Made by a program: the position numbers and the translations under genes
Part shown: positions 25,966-34,814 of the stretch, one piece after another
How positions within the stretch are numbered: the stretch's first letter is position 1
Layout: every line of letters starts with the position of its first letter
Assembly: GCF_041817755.1 (NCBI RefSeq)
Contig: NZ_JBGYBX010000030.1
Span: forward strand, 1 to 64,000
Length of the DNA stretch: 64,000 bases
Direction of reading: 5' to 3'
From: Glaesserella sp041817755
GTDB lineage: Bacteria > Pseudomonadota > Gammaproteobacteria > Enterobacterales > Pasteurellaceae
Notes under the pieces: generated by a model
What the model was told of the DNA's origin: nothing
The model's input: the letters and a program-made list of their open reading frames with translations, nothing else
The model's database searches: none

Positions 25966-26891
25966 TCAATTTGATAGATTTCCTGCAGAATTTCATCCGC
26001 TCCTTGGCGTAAAAGTTGTTCTGCGACTGAAATACCAAGCTGCTCCGCAGCTTGCACATCGGCTGTACCGCTCGCCCGAATAATTGTTGAACCGTCGAGA
26101 TTTCCCACTAGCGCCGTTAACGTCAGATTTTCACCTTGTAATTGAGCAAAACCGCCGATAGGCACCTGACACCCACCCTGCAAACGGGCGTTCATCGCCC
26201 TTTCCGCCGTTACACAATATGCTGTCGGTTGATGATTGAGCGCCGTAACATAACCTAATACACGCTCATCATTCACCCGTGTTTCAATACCTACCGCACC
26301 TTGTCCCGCTGCCGGCAACGATTGTTCGACCGAGAGAAAATCTCGAATACGTTCCTGTAAACCTAACCGAATCAAACCGGCACTTGCCAAAATAATGGCA
26401 TCATAGTCGCCGTTGTCCAATTTATTTAAACGGGTACCGACATTACCGCGCAAGGATTTAATATGCAAATGCGGATATTTTGCCATCAATTGGCACTGAC
26501 GACGTAAACTGGACGTACCGACAACCGCACCTGCCGGTAATGCATTTAAATTAGCATAACGATTGGATACAAAGGCATCTCGCGGATCTTCCCGTTCACA
26601 AATTACCGCTAAGCCTAACCCTGCAGGAAACGCCATCGGCACGTCTTTCATCGAATGTACCGCCAGATCCGCTCTACCGTCAAGTAATGCCTGCTCCAAT
26701 TCTTTTACGAACAACCCTTTTCCACCGATTTTTGCCAGCGGGGTATCTAAAATTACATCCCCCTTTGTGACCATGGTAACCAATTCAACGGATAAATACG
26801 GAAAACGTTGCTCCAGTGCCGACTTAACAAAATTCGCTTGCCATAACGCCAACGGGCTTTGACGTGTTGCAATTTTTAAAACGTCTTTCAT
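25962..26891 (-). CDS. hemC: Porphobilinogen deaminase (hydroxymethylbilane synthase)
   Basis: A 309-residue enzyme joining four porphobilinogen molecules to hydroxymethylbilane. Seen: LKIATRQSPLALWQANFVK, GGKGLFVKELEQALL, DLAVHSMKDVP, VGTSSLRRQCQL, and the dipyrromethane-cofactor cysteine at Cys241 in LQGGCQVPIGG. First gene of hemCDXY; the divergent neighbour is adhE (in E. coli it is cyaA). Confidence 0.97.
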   Translation of the reverse strand: MKDVLKIATRQSPLALWQANFVKSALEQRFPYLSVELVTMVTKGDVILDTPLAKIGGKGLFVKELEQALLDGRADLAVHSMKDVPMAFPAGLGLAVICEREDPRDAFVSNRYANLNALPAGAVVGTSSLRRQCQLMAKYPHLHIKSLRGNVGTRLNKLDNGDYDAIILASAGLIRLGLQERIRDFLSVEQSLPAAGQGAVGIETRVNDERVLGYVTALNHQPTAYCVTAERAMNARLQGGCQVPIGGFAQLQGENLTLTALVGNLDGSTIIRASGTADVQAAEQLGISVAEQLLRQGADEILQEIYQIE

Positions 26892-27045
26892 GAATTATAC
26901 TTTTTATACTGGTGTAAATCGGCATTATCCTACCACTATTTATCTATTCTGCCAAAAATTCTGTCACTTTCCTGTTTTAATCCTTGCATAAATGTTACCA
27001 AATTGTTTTCTTCATTTTGCAAAGATGATAACCAATCTCAAAAAC

Positions 27046-27059
27046 TTGATGTAGATCAC
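27046..27059 (+). promoter_or_regulatory. FNR box upstream of adhE
   Basis: TTGATGTAGATCAC, 9 of 10 fixed positions of TTGAT-N4-ATCAA. It is 95 bases upstream of the adhE ATG, consistent with oxygen-controlled expression of a fermentative enzyme. Its right half also overlaps a CRP-like TCACA. The site lies in the gap shared with hemC. Confidence 0.7.
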
Positions 27060-27154
27060 AAATACCTCAAAGACATGACAAAATAAGAAGTAAATTAGCT
27101 CCAAATGAGCAATAATTTCCGTGGATAAAATTAATTCTCTAGAGGAAAACGACT

Positions 27155-29770
27155 ATGGCTCAAAATGCAAAATCCGCACAACCGTACGATGCTCAAGCTG
27201 AAGTAAACGAACTTGTCGGAAAAGGTTTAGTGGCGCTAGAAGAATTTCGCCAATTAAATCAGGAACAAGTAGATTATATCGTCGCAAAAGCATCCGTTGC
27301 GGCACTCGATAAGCACGGCGTTCTTGCTTTACACGCAGTAGAGGAAACCGGTCGCGGTGTATTTGAAGATAAAGCGACGAAAAACCTGTTTGCCTGTGAA
27401 TATGTGGTGAATAATATGCGCCACTTAAAAACGGCAGGGGTTATTAGTGAAGACGATGTCACCGGTATTACCGAGATTGCAGATCCTGTCGGTGTTGTTT
27501 GTGGTATTACCCCGACGACTAATCCGACCTCTACCACGATTTTCAAAGCGTTAATCGCTCTCAAAACCCGCAACCCTATTGTCTTTGCTTTCCACCCTTC
27601 CGCACAACAATGTTCAGCCCATGCGGCGCAAATCGTTTATGATGCGGCTGTCGCTGCCGGCGCTCCAAAAAACTGCGTCCAATGGATTAAAACTCCATCA
27701 ATGGAGGGAACATCGGCATTGATGAAACATCCGGGTATCGCCACCATTCTTGCTACCGGCGGTAACGCCATGGTGGAAGCCGCTTATTCATGCGGTAAAC
27801 CGGCTTTAGGGGTCGGTGCGGGTAACGTCCCTGCCTATGTCGAAAAAACCGCCAAAGTCAAACAAGCGGTTTACGATATAGTTATGTCCAAATCATTCGA
27901 CAACGGTATGATTTGTGCCTCTGAACAAGCCGCCATTGTCGACAAAGAAGTTTACGACGAATTTGTGAAAGAAATGCAATCTTACGGTGTTTACCTCGTC
28001 AACAAAAAAGAGAAAGCATTACTGGAAAAATATATTTTCGGTGTTGATAAAGCGGATAAAGCCAGCTGCTCCGGCGCCAAATTAAATGCCGCCGTGGTAG
28101 GTAAAGCGGCCGCTTGGATTGCCGAACAAGCCGGTTTCACCGTCCCGGCAAACACCAATATCCTGTTAGCCGAATGTAAAGAAGTCGGTGAGCTCGAACC
28201 ACTTACACGCGAAAAACTCTCACCGGTGCTCGCTTTATTAAAATCCGACTCTACCGAACACGGTTTGGCGCTTTCCGAGGCCATGGTGAACTTCCACGGT
28301 TTAGGTCACTCGGCGGCAATCCATACGCAAAATAAAGAATTGGCAAAAGAATTCGGTAAACGCGTTAAAGCTATCCGCGTTATTTGGAATTCACCGTCAA
28401 CCTTCGGCGGTATCGGTGACGTCTATAACTCCTTCCTTCCGTCCCTCACGCTCGGATGCGGTTCTTACGGTAAAAACTCTGTAGGCAACAACGTCAGTGC
28501 AGTCAATCTCTTAAATATTAAACGTGTGGGCAGACGGAGAAATAATATGCAATGGTTTAAAGTTCCATCCAAAATCTACTTTGAACGTGATTCGATTCAA
28601 TACCTTAAATCCATGAAAGATGCGGAAAAAGTGATGATCATCACAGACCGCTCCATGGTGGATTTAGGCTTTGTCGACAGAATTACCGAACAATTACGCT
28701 TACGTCGCAACAAAGTCACTTACCAACTGTTCGCCGACGTTGAACCGAACCCGAGCATTGAAACCGTACGTCGCGGTACGGAGTTAATGCGCAGTTTCCG
28801 ACCGGATACCATTATCGCACTCGGCGGTGGTTCTCCGATGGATGCGGCAAAAGTCATGTGGTTATTCTATGAACAACCTGACGTAGATTTCCGTGATTTA
28901 GTCCAAAAATTCATGGATATCCGTAAACGTGCGTTCAAATTCCCGCAGTTAGGTCGTAAAGCGAAATTCGTCGGTATCCCGACCACATCCGGTACCGGTT
29001 CCGAAGTTACACCGTTTGCGGTCATCACTGACGGAGATATTAAATACCCGTTAGCCGACTACTCGCTCACACCGACGGTTGCCATCGTTGACCCGGCACT
29101 TGTGATGTCAGTACCGTCACACGTTGCCGCCGATACCGGTTTGGACGTGTTAACGCATGCGACGGAAGCTTACGTTTCTATTCTTGCCAATGACTACACC
29201 GACGGTTTGGCGCTACAAGCAATCAAATTGGTATTTGAAAACCTTGAAAAATCCGTCAAAGAATTTGATGAAGTGGCTCGTGAAAAAATGCACAATGCTT
29301 CAACCATGGCAGGGATGGCATTTGCTAACGCCTTCCTAGGTATCTGTCACTCGATGGCACACAAAATCGGCGGTAAATTCCATACCGTTCACGGTCGTAC
29401 CAACGCGATTCTTCTTCCGCACGTTATCCGTTATAACGGTACCCGTCCGACGAAAGTCGCAACATGGCCGAAATATACCGATTATGTGGCGGACGTTCGC
29501 TACCAAGACATTGCGAAAATGTTAGGTTTACCGGCGGCAACACCGGCAGAAGGTGTGGAGTCGTTCGCGAAAGCCGTTCACGACTTAGCCGTACGTTGTG
29601 GTGTGAAAATGGCATTAAAAGATCAAGGCGTAGAGGAAGCCGCTTTCTTAGAAGCCCGCCATGAATTGGCTCTCAATGCGTTTGAAGACCAATGTACACC
29701 GGCAAACCCTCGTTTAGCGATGGTGACCGACATGGAAGAAATCATGACCAAGGCTTTCTACGGTAAATAA
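27155..29770 (+). CDS. adhE: Bifunctional acetaldehyde-CoA/alcohol dehydrogenase AdhE
   Basis: An 871-residue two-domain enzyme. N-terminal acetaldehyde dehydrogenase (about 1-440) with the catalytic Cys254 in DNGMICASEQ, and C-terminal iron alcohol dehydrogenase (about 455-871) with GGGSPMDAAKVMW and the metal-site His residues in GICHSMAHKIGGKFHTVHGRTNAILLPH. It reduces acetyl-CoA to ethanol and regenerates NAD+ in anaerobic growth; it assembles into spirosomes. An FNR box lies upstream and a terminator downstream, so it is monocistronic. Confidence 0.98.
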   Translation: MAQNAKSAQPYDAQAEVNELVGKGLVALEEFRQLNQEQVDYIVAKASVAALDKHGVLALHAVEETGRGVFEDKATKNLFACEYVVNNMRHLKTAGVISEDDVTGITEIADPVGVVCGITPTTNPTSTTIFKALIALKTRNPIVFAFHPSAQQCSAHAAQIVYDAAVAAGAPKNCVQWIKTPSMEGTSALMKHPGIATILATGGNAMVEAAYSCGKPALGVGAGNVPAYVEKTAKVKQAVYDIVMSKSFDNGMICASEQAAIVDKEVYDEFVKEMQSYGVYLVNKKEKALLEKYIFGVDKADKASCSGAKLNAAVVGKAAAWIAEQAGFTVPANTNILLAECKEVGELEPLTREKLSPVLALLKSDSTEHGLALSEAMVNFHGLGHSAAIHTQNKELAKEFGKRVKAIRVIWNSPSTFGGIGDVYNSFLPSLTLGCGSYGKNSVGNNVSAVNLLNIKRVGRRRNNMQWFKVPSKIYFERDSIQYLKSMKDAEKVMIITDRSMVDLGFVDRITEQLRLRRNKVTYQLFADVEPNPSIETVRRGTELMRSFRPDTIIALGGGSPMDAAKVMWLFYEQPDVDFRDLVQKFMDIRKRAFKFPQLGRKAKFVGIPTTSGTGSEVTPFAVITDGDIKYPLADYSLTPTVAIVDPALVMSVPSHVAADTGLDVLTHATEAYVSILANDYTDGLALQAIKLVFENLEKSVKEFDEVAREKMHNASTMAGMAFANAFLGICHSMAHKIGGKFHTVHGRTNAILLPHVIRYNGTRPTKVATWPKYTDYVADVRYQDIAKMLGLPAATPAEGVESFAKAVHDLAVRCGVKMALKDQGVEEAAFLEARHELALNAFEDQCTPANPRLAMVTDMEEIMTKAFYGK

Positions 29771-29796
29771 TCTGTTATCGAATCCGATAATAATCC

Positions 29797-29826
29797 AAAC
29801 CCCGGCGGACTGTCGGGGTTTTGTTT
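29797..29826 (+). terminator. Terminator of adhE
   Basis: Stem AACCCCG, 9-base loop, CGGGGTT followed by TTGTTTT. Confidence 0.88.
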
Positions 29827-29830
29827 TGAT

Positions 29831-29840
29831 ACAAGCGGTC
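29831..29840 (+). repeat. DNA uptake signal after adhE
   Basis: Exact ACAAGCGGTC a few bases past the adhE terminator. A short AAAGCG-GCT-CGCTTT dyad follows around 29862-29877. Confidence 0.85.
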
Positions 29841-30025
29841 ACTTAGACGACATCTTTTGCAAAAGCGGCTCGCTTTTATTTATCTTACAAAATTATTGAA
29901 TCCGATCAATTTCCATGCAACCAATCACCTTTCTTCAGCTTATTTGATTTTTAAGATATTGACTCACCCTAAAGAATTGTTAGAATTCGCACCTCTTTTT
30001 GATTTAAAAAGAATGTTCGGATGAA

Positions 30026-30225
30026 GATAGCTGGAGAGTGGGCGAATTAACCCCACACCGACGAGGTAAACTCTTTCAGGTGCGACAGCGAGGACAGCTA
30101 TTGGACGAACCCTTGGAGAGATCCAATCTGCACAGCAGAAAATGGACGCCGAAGGCGCAAGCGGTCTGATTTGCAAATCAATTTGCGAATACCGTGAAAC
30201 GCTCAGGCAAAAGGACAGGGGAGAA
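30026..30225 (+). ncRNA. Tandem glycine riboswitch (two aptamers) upstream of the AGCS symporter
   Basis: Two glycine (gcvT-type) aptamers. Aptamer 1, about 30026-30101, is closed by ATAGCT/AGCTAT and holds GGAGAGT, ACTCTTTCAGG and AGGACAGC. Aptamer 2, about 30109-30221, is more canonical: CCCTTGGAGAGA, CGCCGAAGGCGCAA, GAAACGCTCAGGCAAAAGGACAGGGG, closed by CCCT/AGGG. Tandem glycine sensors before symporters are known from Vibrio and Haemophilus relatives. Within aptamer 2 the P3 stem CGGT/ACCG carries an enlarged loop with a hairpin GCAAA-TCAA-TTTGC and a 9-of-10 uptake signal (30157-30166). The direction of control is probably repression by glycine, by analogy with uptake genes (inference). 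Confidence 0.93.
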
Positions 30226-30236
30226 AAGTGATTCTT

Positions 30237-30300
30237 ACAAGCGGTCGATTTTTGTAAAATTTTTGCAAAAACAGAGCGCTTGTGATCGCTCCTTTTCTTT
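30237..30300 (+). promoter_or_regulatory. Likely expression platform of the glycine riboswitch
   Basis: Between the aptamers and the symporter gene. ACAAGCG (start of an exact uptake signal at 30237) can pair with CGCTTGT at 30277-30283. The same right arm region also offers the competing hairpin GAGCG-CTTGTGAT-CGCTC followed by CTTTTCTTTCC, a weak terminator. Two exclusive folds suggest a switch, but the folding was judged by eye. Confidence 0.45.
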
Positions 30301-30332
30301 CCTTGTAAGTCGTTTTTACGAGGAACTTATCA

Positions 30333-31697
30333 ATGTCAATCGACTCAATACTCAATTCAATTAACAATATCGTTTGGGGCCCTCCGCTACTGCTACTTGT
30401 TGCCGGGGTCGGTATTTATTTCACTTTAAGACTAAAACTCCTTCAATTCGCTTACCTGCCGCGCGCATTTAGTTATATTTTCAAAAAAGAAAAAGGAAAC
30501 GATCAATCCGGCGATATTTCCGCATTCGGCGCCTTGGCGACCGCATTGGCTGCTACCATCGGTACGGGCAATATCGTCGGTGTCGCAACCGCCATTCAAG
30601 CGGGCGGACCGGGCGCCGTTTTTTGGATGTGGCTCATCGCCCTTTTCGGTATGGCGACCAAATACGCTGAATGCTTATTGGCTATCAAATTCCGCGGAAA
30701 AGACAGAGACGGCTATATCGCCGGCGGTCCGATGTACTATATCGAAATGGGTATGGGAGCAAAATGGAAATGGCTGGCAAAACTCTTTGCTTTTTTCGGC
30801 GTGATGGTCGCCTTGTTCGGGATCGGTACCTTTCCGCAAGTGAACGGTATTACGACGGCGTTGCACGACTCGTTCCATCTGCCGATCGGCATTACCGCCG
30901 TCATCCTAACTCTTACCGTTGCTGCGATTACGCTTGGCGGTGTACAACGTATTTCGAAATTCGCCAGCGTGATTGTCCCGTTCATGGCGGTCGGTTATGT
31001 CGGCGTCTCCGTAATCATTCTACTGATTCATGCCGATAAAGTGCCGGCAACCATCGCATTTATTATTCAAGCCGCATTTAACCCGCAAGCCGCCTTGGGT
31101 GGTGTCGTCGGTTTTACTGTGATGCAGGCGATTCAATCCGGTGTTGCACGCGGGATTTTCTCTAACGAGTCCGGCTTAGGGAGCGCTCCGATTGCCGCTG
31201 CCGCTGCACAAACCAAAGAACCTGTTCGTCAAGGCTTGATCTCCATGACCGGGACGTTCCTCGATACTATCATTGTGTGTTCCATGACCGGGTTGGTTAT
31301 CGTATTAACCGGCGTTTGGCAAGGTCCTGCAAGTGGTGCCGTCTTAACCAACGTTGCCTTTTCCGAGGGATTATCCAGCCCTATCGGCGCCATGATTGTT
31401 TCCGTCGGTTTGGTCTTTTTTGCGTTTACCACCATTTTAGGTTGGTGTTACTACGGTGAGCGTTGCTTCGTGTATCTTACCGGCGGACGCACCAAAGGCA
31501 TTAAATTCTACCGCGTCGCTTTTATTGCGTTAATTGCCTGTGCTCCGTTCATTCAGCTGAATACCATTTGGACATTAGCCGATATCGTCAACGGCTTAAT
31601 GGCGTTCCCGAACTTAGTCGCCTTGGTGGCACTGCGTCATGTGGTGATTGAAGAAACCAAAAACTATTTTGAACGTTTGAAACAAGGCTTGGTTTAA
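30333..31697 (+). CDS. AGCS-family alanine/glycine:sodium symporter
   Basis: A 454-residue membrane protein of the alanine-or-glycine:cation symporter family (DagA/AlsT/YaaJ type) with about ten helices. Family signature seen: GDISAFGALATALAATIGTGNIVGVATAIQAGGPGAVFWMW (about 53-93), RGKDRDGYIAGGPMYYIEMGM, and GIFSNESGLGSAPIAAAAA. Sodium-coupled uptake of alanine or glycine; the preceding glycine riboswitch favours glycine as a substrate. Single-gene unit, with an uptake-signal dyad after the stop. Confidence 0.95.
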   Translation: MSIDSILNSINNIVWGPPLLLLVAGVGIYFTLRLKLLQFAYLPRAFSYIFKKEKGNDQSGDISAFGALATALAATIGTGNIVGVATAIQAGGPGAVFWMWLIALFGMATKYAECLLAIKFRGKDRDGYIAGGPMYYIEMGMGAKWKWLAKLFAFFGVMVALFGIGTFPQVNGITTALHDSFHLPIGITAVILTLTVAAITLGGVQRISKFASVIVPFMAVGYVGVSVIILLIHADKVPATIAFIIQAAFNPQAALGGVVGFTVMQAIQSGVARGIFSNESGLGSAPIAAAAAQTKEPVRQGLISMTGTFLDTIIVCSMTGLVIVLTGVWQGPASGAVLTNVAFSEGLSSPIGAMIVSVGLVFFAFTTILGWCYYGERCFVYLTGGRTKGIKFYRVAFIALIACAPFIQLNTIWTLADIVNGLMAFPNLVALVALRHVVIEETKNYFERLKQGLV

Positions 31698-31701
31698 TCA
31701 T

Positions 31702-31759
31702 ACAAGCGGTCGGTTCGGCGGATTGATTTGCAAATTTTTCTCAGAAAAAGACCGCTTAT
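31702..31759. terminator. Uptake-signal dyad between the symporter gene and rlmC
   Basis: Exact ACAAGCGGTC at 31702-31711 and GACCGCTTAT (one mismatch) at 31750-31759. The stem lies between convergent genes; T tracts follow in both directions. The right arm reaches the last base of rlmC. Confidence 0.65.
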
Positions 31760-32925
31760 TAAGATTTTCTGACTAAGAATGTCAATGTTTCGTAATGCGC
31801 TGTATGGGGAAACATATCGAATAATTGGACTTTTTGAAGTTCATAATCGCTGAGTGAGGCAAAATCTTTTGCCATGGTTTCTGCATTACAACTGGAATAA
31901 ATCAAGTAAGGCGAACCGAGTTGATTGATAAATTCGGCTAACGGTTTGCCGATGCCCCGTCTTGGTGGATTGACAATCACGAGATCGGGCGTTGTTCCTT
32001 GTTCATTCAAGGCAAATTGAGCCGAGTCCAACGAAGCGAATTTGACATTTTGTAAGCCAAGCTGTTGGGCGGATTTTGTGGCACTGGCGATGGCAGAGGC
32101 AGAAATTTCAATGCCCGTAAGTGCGACATTTGGATTGTTGGCTTGTAATGTGTTGGCACAATGTAGTCCAAAGCCCCCGACACCGCAGAACAGATCCCAA
32201 AGTTGTGTAATTGGTAGCTCTTTTATCCATTCTTGAGCCGTGTGATAAAGTTGGCTGGCGACCGTTGGATTGGTTTGGAAGAAACCTTGCGGACGAATAA
32301 ACAGCGGAATTTGGTTAAAACGCTCTTCTAATACTTGCTGTTTCGTCAGAAAAATCTCTTGTTCACCTTCCAAAATCGCAGAATGTTGCGGTTGTATATT
32401 CAAACTCACCACCGATTTTTCAGGCAGTTGAGACAGTAACATTGGCAATTCACGCTCGACAAGCGGTCGTTTTAGCTCACTTCTTAGCACAAAGCGGATC
32501 ATCAAAGATTGATTATGCTGACTTTGAGTAATCAAGATGTATTTGAGTTCGCCCCGTTTTTTTGCCACGTTGTAAGGTACAAGCCCAGCCCGTCCGATAA
32601 AGGTTTTCAGAATAGGGAAAAGTGGTGTAAAGGCTTGCGGATAGAGTGGGCAGTCCGTTAAATCCGTGCCGGTGCCGTCTTCATTTAAAATCCCTAAAAT
32701 TGGACGTTCAACACTGCCTGTGACCACCATTTTGGCTTTGTTACGAAAATGTGCCAAAGGCGATGTGACCGCAGGTAAAAATTCCGTGCTTTGCAAAAGA
32801 TAAGGCGAAACTAACCGCTTGAGATCCGCCGTTTTCTCTGCCAGTTGTTCGGCATAGCTTTTATGAAGCCATTGGCACGAATTGCAACTGTTCTGTTCAA
32901 AATGGTGGCAGTTGAGTTTAGGCAT
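31759..32925 (-). CDS. rlmC: 23S rRNA (uracil747-C5)-methyltransferase RlmC
   Basis: A 388-residue SAM-dependent rRNA methyltransferase of the TrmA/RumB family. Iron-sulphur cysteines are visible at Cys6, Cys14 and Cys17 (CHHFEQNSCNSCQW) and in TDLTDCPLYPQ. SAM motif LWDLFCGVGGFGLHCA; catalytic Cys in IYSSCNAETMAKDFASL. No TRAM domain, as expected for RlmC as opposed to RlmD. The start at 32925 (MPKLNCHHFE) overlaps nagZ by 8 bases. An exact uptake signal at 32459-32468 encodes part of KRPLVER. Confidence 0.93.
   Translation of the reverse strand: MPKLNCHHFEQNSCNSCQWLHKSYAEQLAEKTADLKRLVSPYLLQSTEFLPAVTSPLAHFRNKAKMVVTGSVERPILGILNEDGTGTDLTDCPLYPQAFTPLFPILKTFIGRAGLVPYNVAKKRGELKYILITQSQHNQSLMIRFVLRSELKRPLVERELPMLLSQLPEKSVVSLNIQPQHSAILEGEQEIFLTKQQVLEERFNQIPLFIRPQGFFQTNPTVASQLYHTAQEWIKELPITQLWDLFCGVGGFGLHCANTLQANNPNVALTGIEISASAIASATKSAQQLGLQNVKFASLDSAQFALNEQGTTPDLVIVNPPRRGIGKPLAEFINQLGSPYLIYSSCNAETMAKDFASLSDYELQKVQLFDMFPHTAHYETLTFLVRKS
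32459..32468 (+). repeat. DNA uptake signal inside rlmC
   Basis: Exact ACAAGCGGTC; in the coding direction it reads through Arg-Pro-Leu-Val. Confidence 0.85.
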
Positions 32926-33940
32926 TCTGGGCTTTCCATTCCAACCATTGATCTTGAAGTGTAGCAAGCTGTTGATGAGCCTGTTGCCAACGTGGGCTGG
33001 CTTCTAGCTCTGACCAACTGATTGAACGGCGTTTCATTAGGCTTAAGTGGCGTTCTTTCTGTGTTGGGGTAGGCTGATATTTCAGGTTATCTAACACTTG
33101 CACCACGCCGTCAGGCTCGTTGCAGAGTAGCAACAAATCACAACCTGCTTGTAAGGCTTTCTCGCTTCGTTCCACATAGTTCCCCATAAACCCAGCACCT
33201 TTCATTCCTAAATCATCAGAGAAAATCACGCCGTTAAATTGCAACTGCTTGCGTAAAATCTCTTTCAGCCAGTAACTCGAACCACTGGCAGGTTGGCTGT
33301 CACACTGGGTGTAAATCACGTGAGCAGGCATAATCGCCGATAATTTCCCTTTGGCGATCAGTTGTTTAAACGGCTGAAGATCATGATTGAAAATGGTTTC
33401 TTTCGGTCGATCGTCAAAAGGTGTTTCTAAATGTGAATCGGCAATCACATGTCCGTGTCCGGGAAAATGTTTCCCCGTCGTCGCCATACCGATCTCACGC
33501 ATTCCGTCAATAAAGGCTTCAGCGACAGGTAGCATTGTGGCTACATCTTCCCCAAACGAACGATCGCCGATTGCTTTGCTACAATGTCCTAAATCCAACA
33601 CGGGGGCAAAACTTAAATCAATATCTAATGCAAACATTTCAGCCGCCACCAGCCAACCTGCTTCTTGAGCAAGTTGTAAGCGGTCTAATTGTAAAAAAGA
33701 TTGCATTGCCGGTAATTTGGTAAATCCTTCACGGAAACGCTGTACCCGACCACCTTCTTGATCAACGGTAATGAGTAACGGCTTTTTCACCCGTTGACGA
33801 ACAGCTTGAATCAACGCCTGCAGTTGCGCTTTATCGTGAAAATTTCGAGTAAATAAAATAAGTCCTGAAACGAGCGGATGTTCAAGCAATTCTTGCTCTT
33901 CTTGAGTCAATTCATAGCCGACCAAATCAATAAGTAACAT
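32918..33940 (-). CDS. nagZ: Beta-N-acetylhexosaminidase NagZ
   Basis: A 340-residue cytosolic family 3 glycosidase that cleaves GlcNAc from anhydro-muropeptides during wall recycling. Seen: LLITVDQEGGRVQRF (56-70), the flexible catalytic loop GKHFPGHGHVIADSH (156-170) with its Asp-His pair, and the nucleophile region SDDLGMKGA (241-249). Its 3' end overlaps rlmC. Confidence 0.96.
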   Translation of the reverse strand: MLLIDLVGYELTQEEQELLEHPLVSGLILFTRNFHDKAQLQALIQAVRQRVKKPLLITVDQEGGRVQRFREGFTKLPAMQSFLQLDRLQLAQEAGWLVAAEMFALDIDLSFAPVLDLGHCSKAIGDRSFGEDVATMLPVAEAFIDGMREIGMATTGKHFPGHGHVIADSHLETPFDDRPKETIFNHDLQPFKQLIAKGKLSAIMPAHVIYTQCDSQPASGSSYWLKEILRKQLQFNGVIFSDDLGMKGAGFMGNYVERSEKALQAGCDLLLLCNEPDGVVQVLDNLKYQPTPTQKERHLSLMKRRSISWSELEASPRWQQAHQQLATLQDQWLEWKAQNA

Positions 33941-33956
33941 AATTCCCCTTAAATTA

Positions 33957-33984
33957 AAAAGCCCTCATTCGAGGGCTATTTTAC
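33957..33984 (-). terminator. Terminator after the TerC-family gene
   Basis: AGCCCTC, ATTC loop, GAGGGCT; on the minus strand TTTTTAATTT follows. The nagZ promoter or a read-through path must lie within the short remaining gap. Confidence 0.85.
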
Positions 33985-33986
33985 AA

Positions 33987-34727
33987 TTATTCTTGATGCT
34001 TTACCTGATGTTTTGCCTGATTCTTACGCATGGTAATGTTAAGAAATTCGACAATCACAGAGAATGCCATAGCGGTGTAAATCGCCGATTTCGGAATATG
34101 AACGTTGAAACCTTCACCGACTAATGCCGTTCCGATTAAAATCAAGAAGGCGAGCGCAAGATTTTTAATAGTCGGATTGTTATCCACAAAATCACCAATT
34201 GGTTTTGCCGCGAACATCATAACACCAACGGCAATCATAATGGCAATCACCATGACCGGAATATCATCAGCCATACCGACCGCCGTAATAACCGAGTCTA
34301 ACGAGAAAACGATGTCTAAAATCGCAATTTGAACTAAGATCATGAAATAATTGGCTTTTTTGGTCGCGCTGCTCTGCTCGTCGTGTGATTCGCCTTTAAC
34401 GGCTTCAATCAATTCCATGAAACTTTTAATAATCAGGAATAAGCCCCCTAAAATTAAGATGAGGTCTCGTCCGGAAACCGGTTTACCCATCACGGAAAAC
34501 AACGGATCAACCAATCTCATCATCCAAGCGAGGGAAAGCAATAATAAGATACGCGTTCCCATTGCCAAACCGAGACCGATAATACGTGCCGATTGACGTT
34601 GTTTTTCCGGTAAACGGGAGACTAAGATACTGATGAAAATAATGTTATCAATACCCAATACAATCTCTAATGCAGCCAGGGTAAAAAGAGCAATCCACGC
34701 TTCCGGGCTCGCCATCCACTCAAACAT
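33987..34727 (-). CDS. TerC-family inner membrane protein (YgdQ-like)
   Basis: A 246-residue protein with seven hydrophobic helices, close to E. coli YgdQ over its whole length (LEIVLGIDNIIFISILVSRLP, RDLILILGGLFLIIKS, LDIVFSLDSVITAVGMADDIPVM, AVGVMMFAAKPIGDFV). The two acidic helices with GIDN and SLDS are the TerC metal-related signature. This family is tied to manganese or other metal handling, though the exact activity here is unknown. Confidence 0.9.
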   Translation of the reverse strand: MFEWMASPEAWIALFTLAALEIVLGIDNIIFISILVSRLPEKQRQSARIIGLGLAMGTRILLLLSLAWMMRLVDPLFSVMGKPVSGRDLILILGGLFLIIKSFMELIEAVKGESHDEQSSATKKANYFMILVQIAILDIVFSLDSVITAVGMADDIPVMVIAIMIAVGVMMFAAKPIGDFVDNNPTIKNLALAFLILIGTALVGEGFNVHIPKSAIYTAMAFSVIVEFLNITMRKNQAKHQVKHQE

Positions 34728-34814
34728 AGAAATATCCTTGATGTAATAAGATTAAAAAAACGACAAAATTTGCCAAACTAAAAGTCGCACATCATATAGA
34801 GAGAGACGCCTAAA

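Noticed and set aside
26892..27154. Search for a small gene or RNA between hemC and adhE
   Set aside because: No open frame with ribosome site and no hairpin-terminator unit was seen; it appears to be a divergent promoter region.
30671..31039. A 122-residue shifted frame inside the AGCS symporter gene
   Set aside because: Arg/His/Cys-rich shadow frame of a well-supported transporter.
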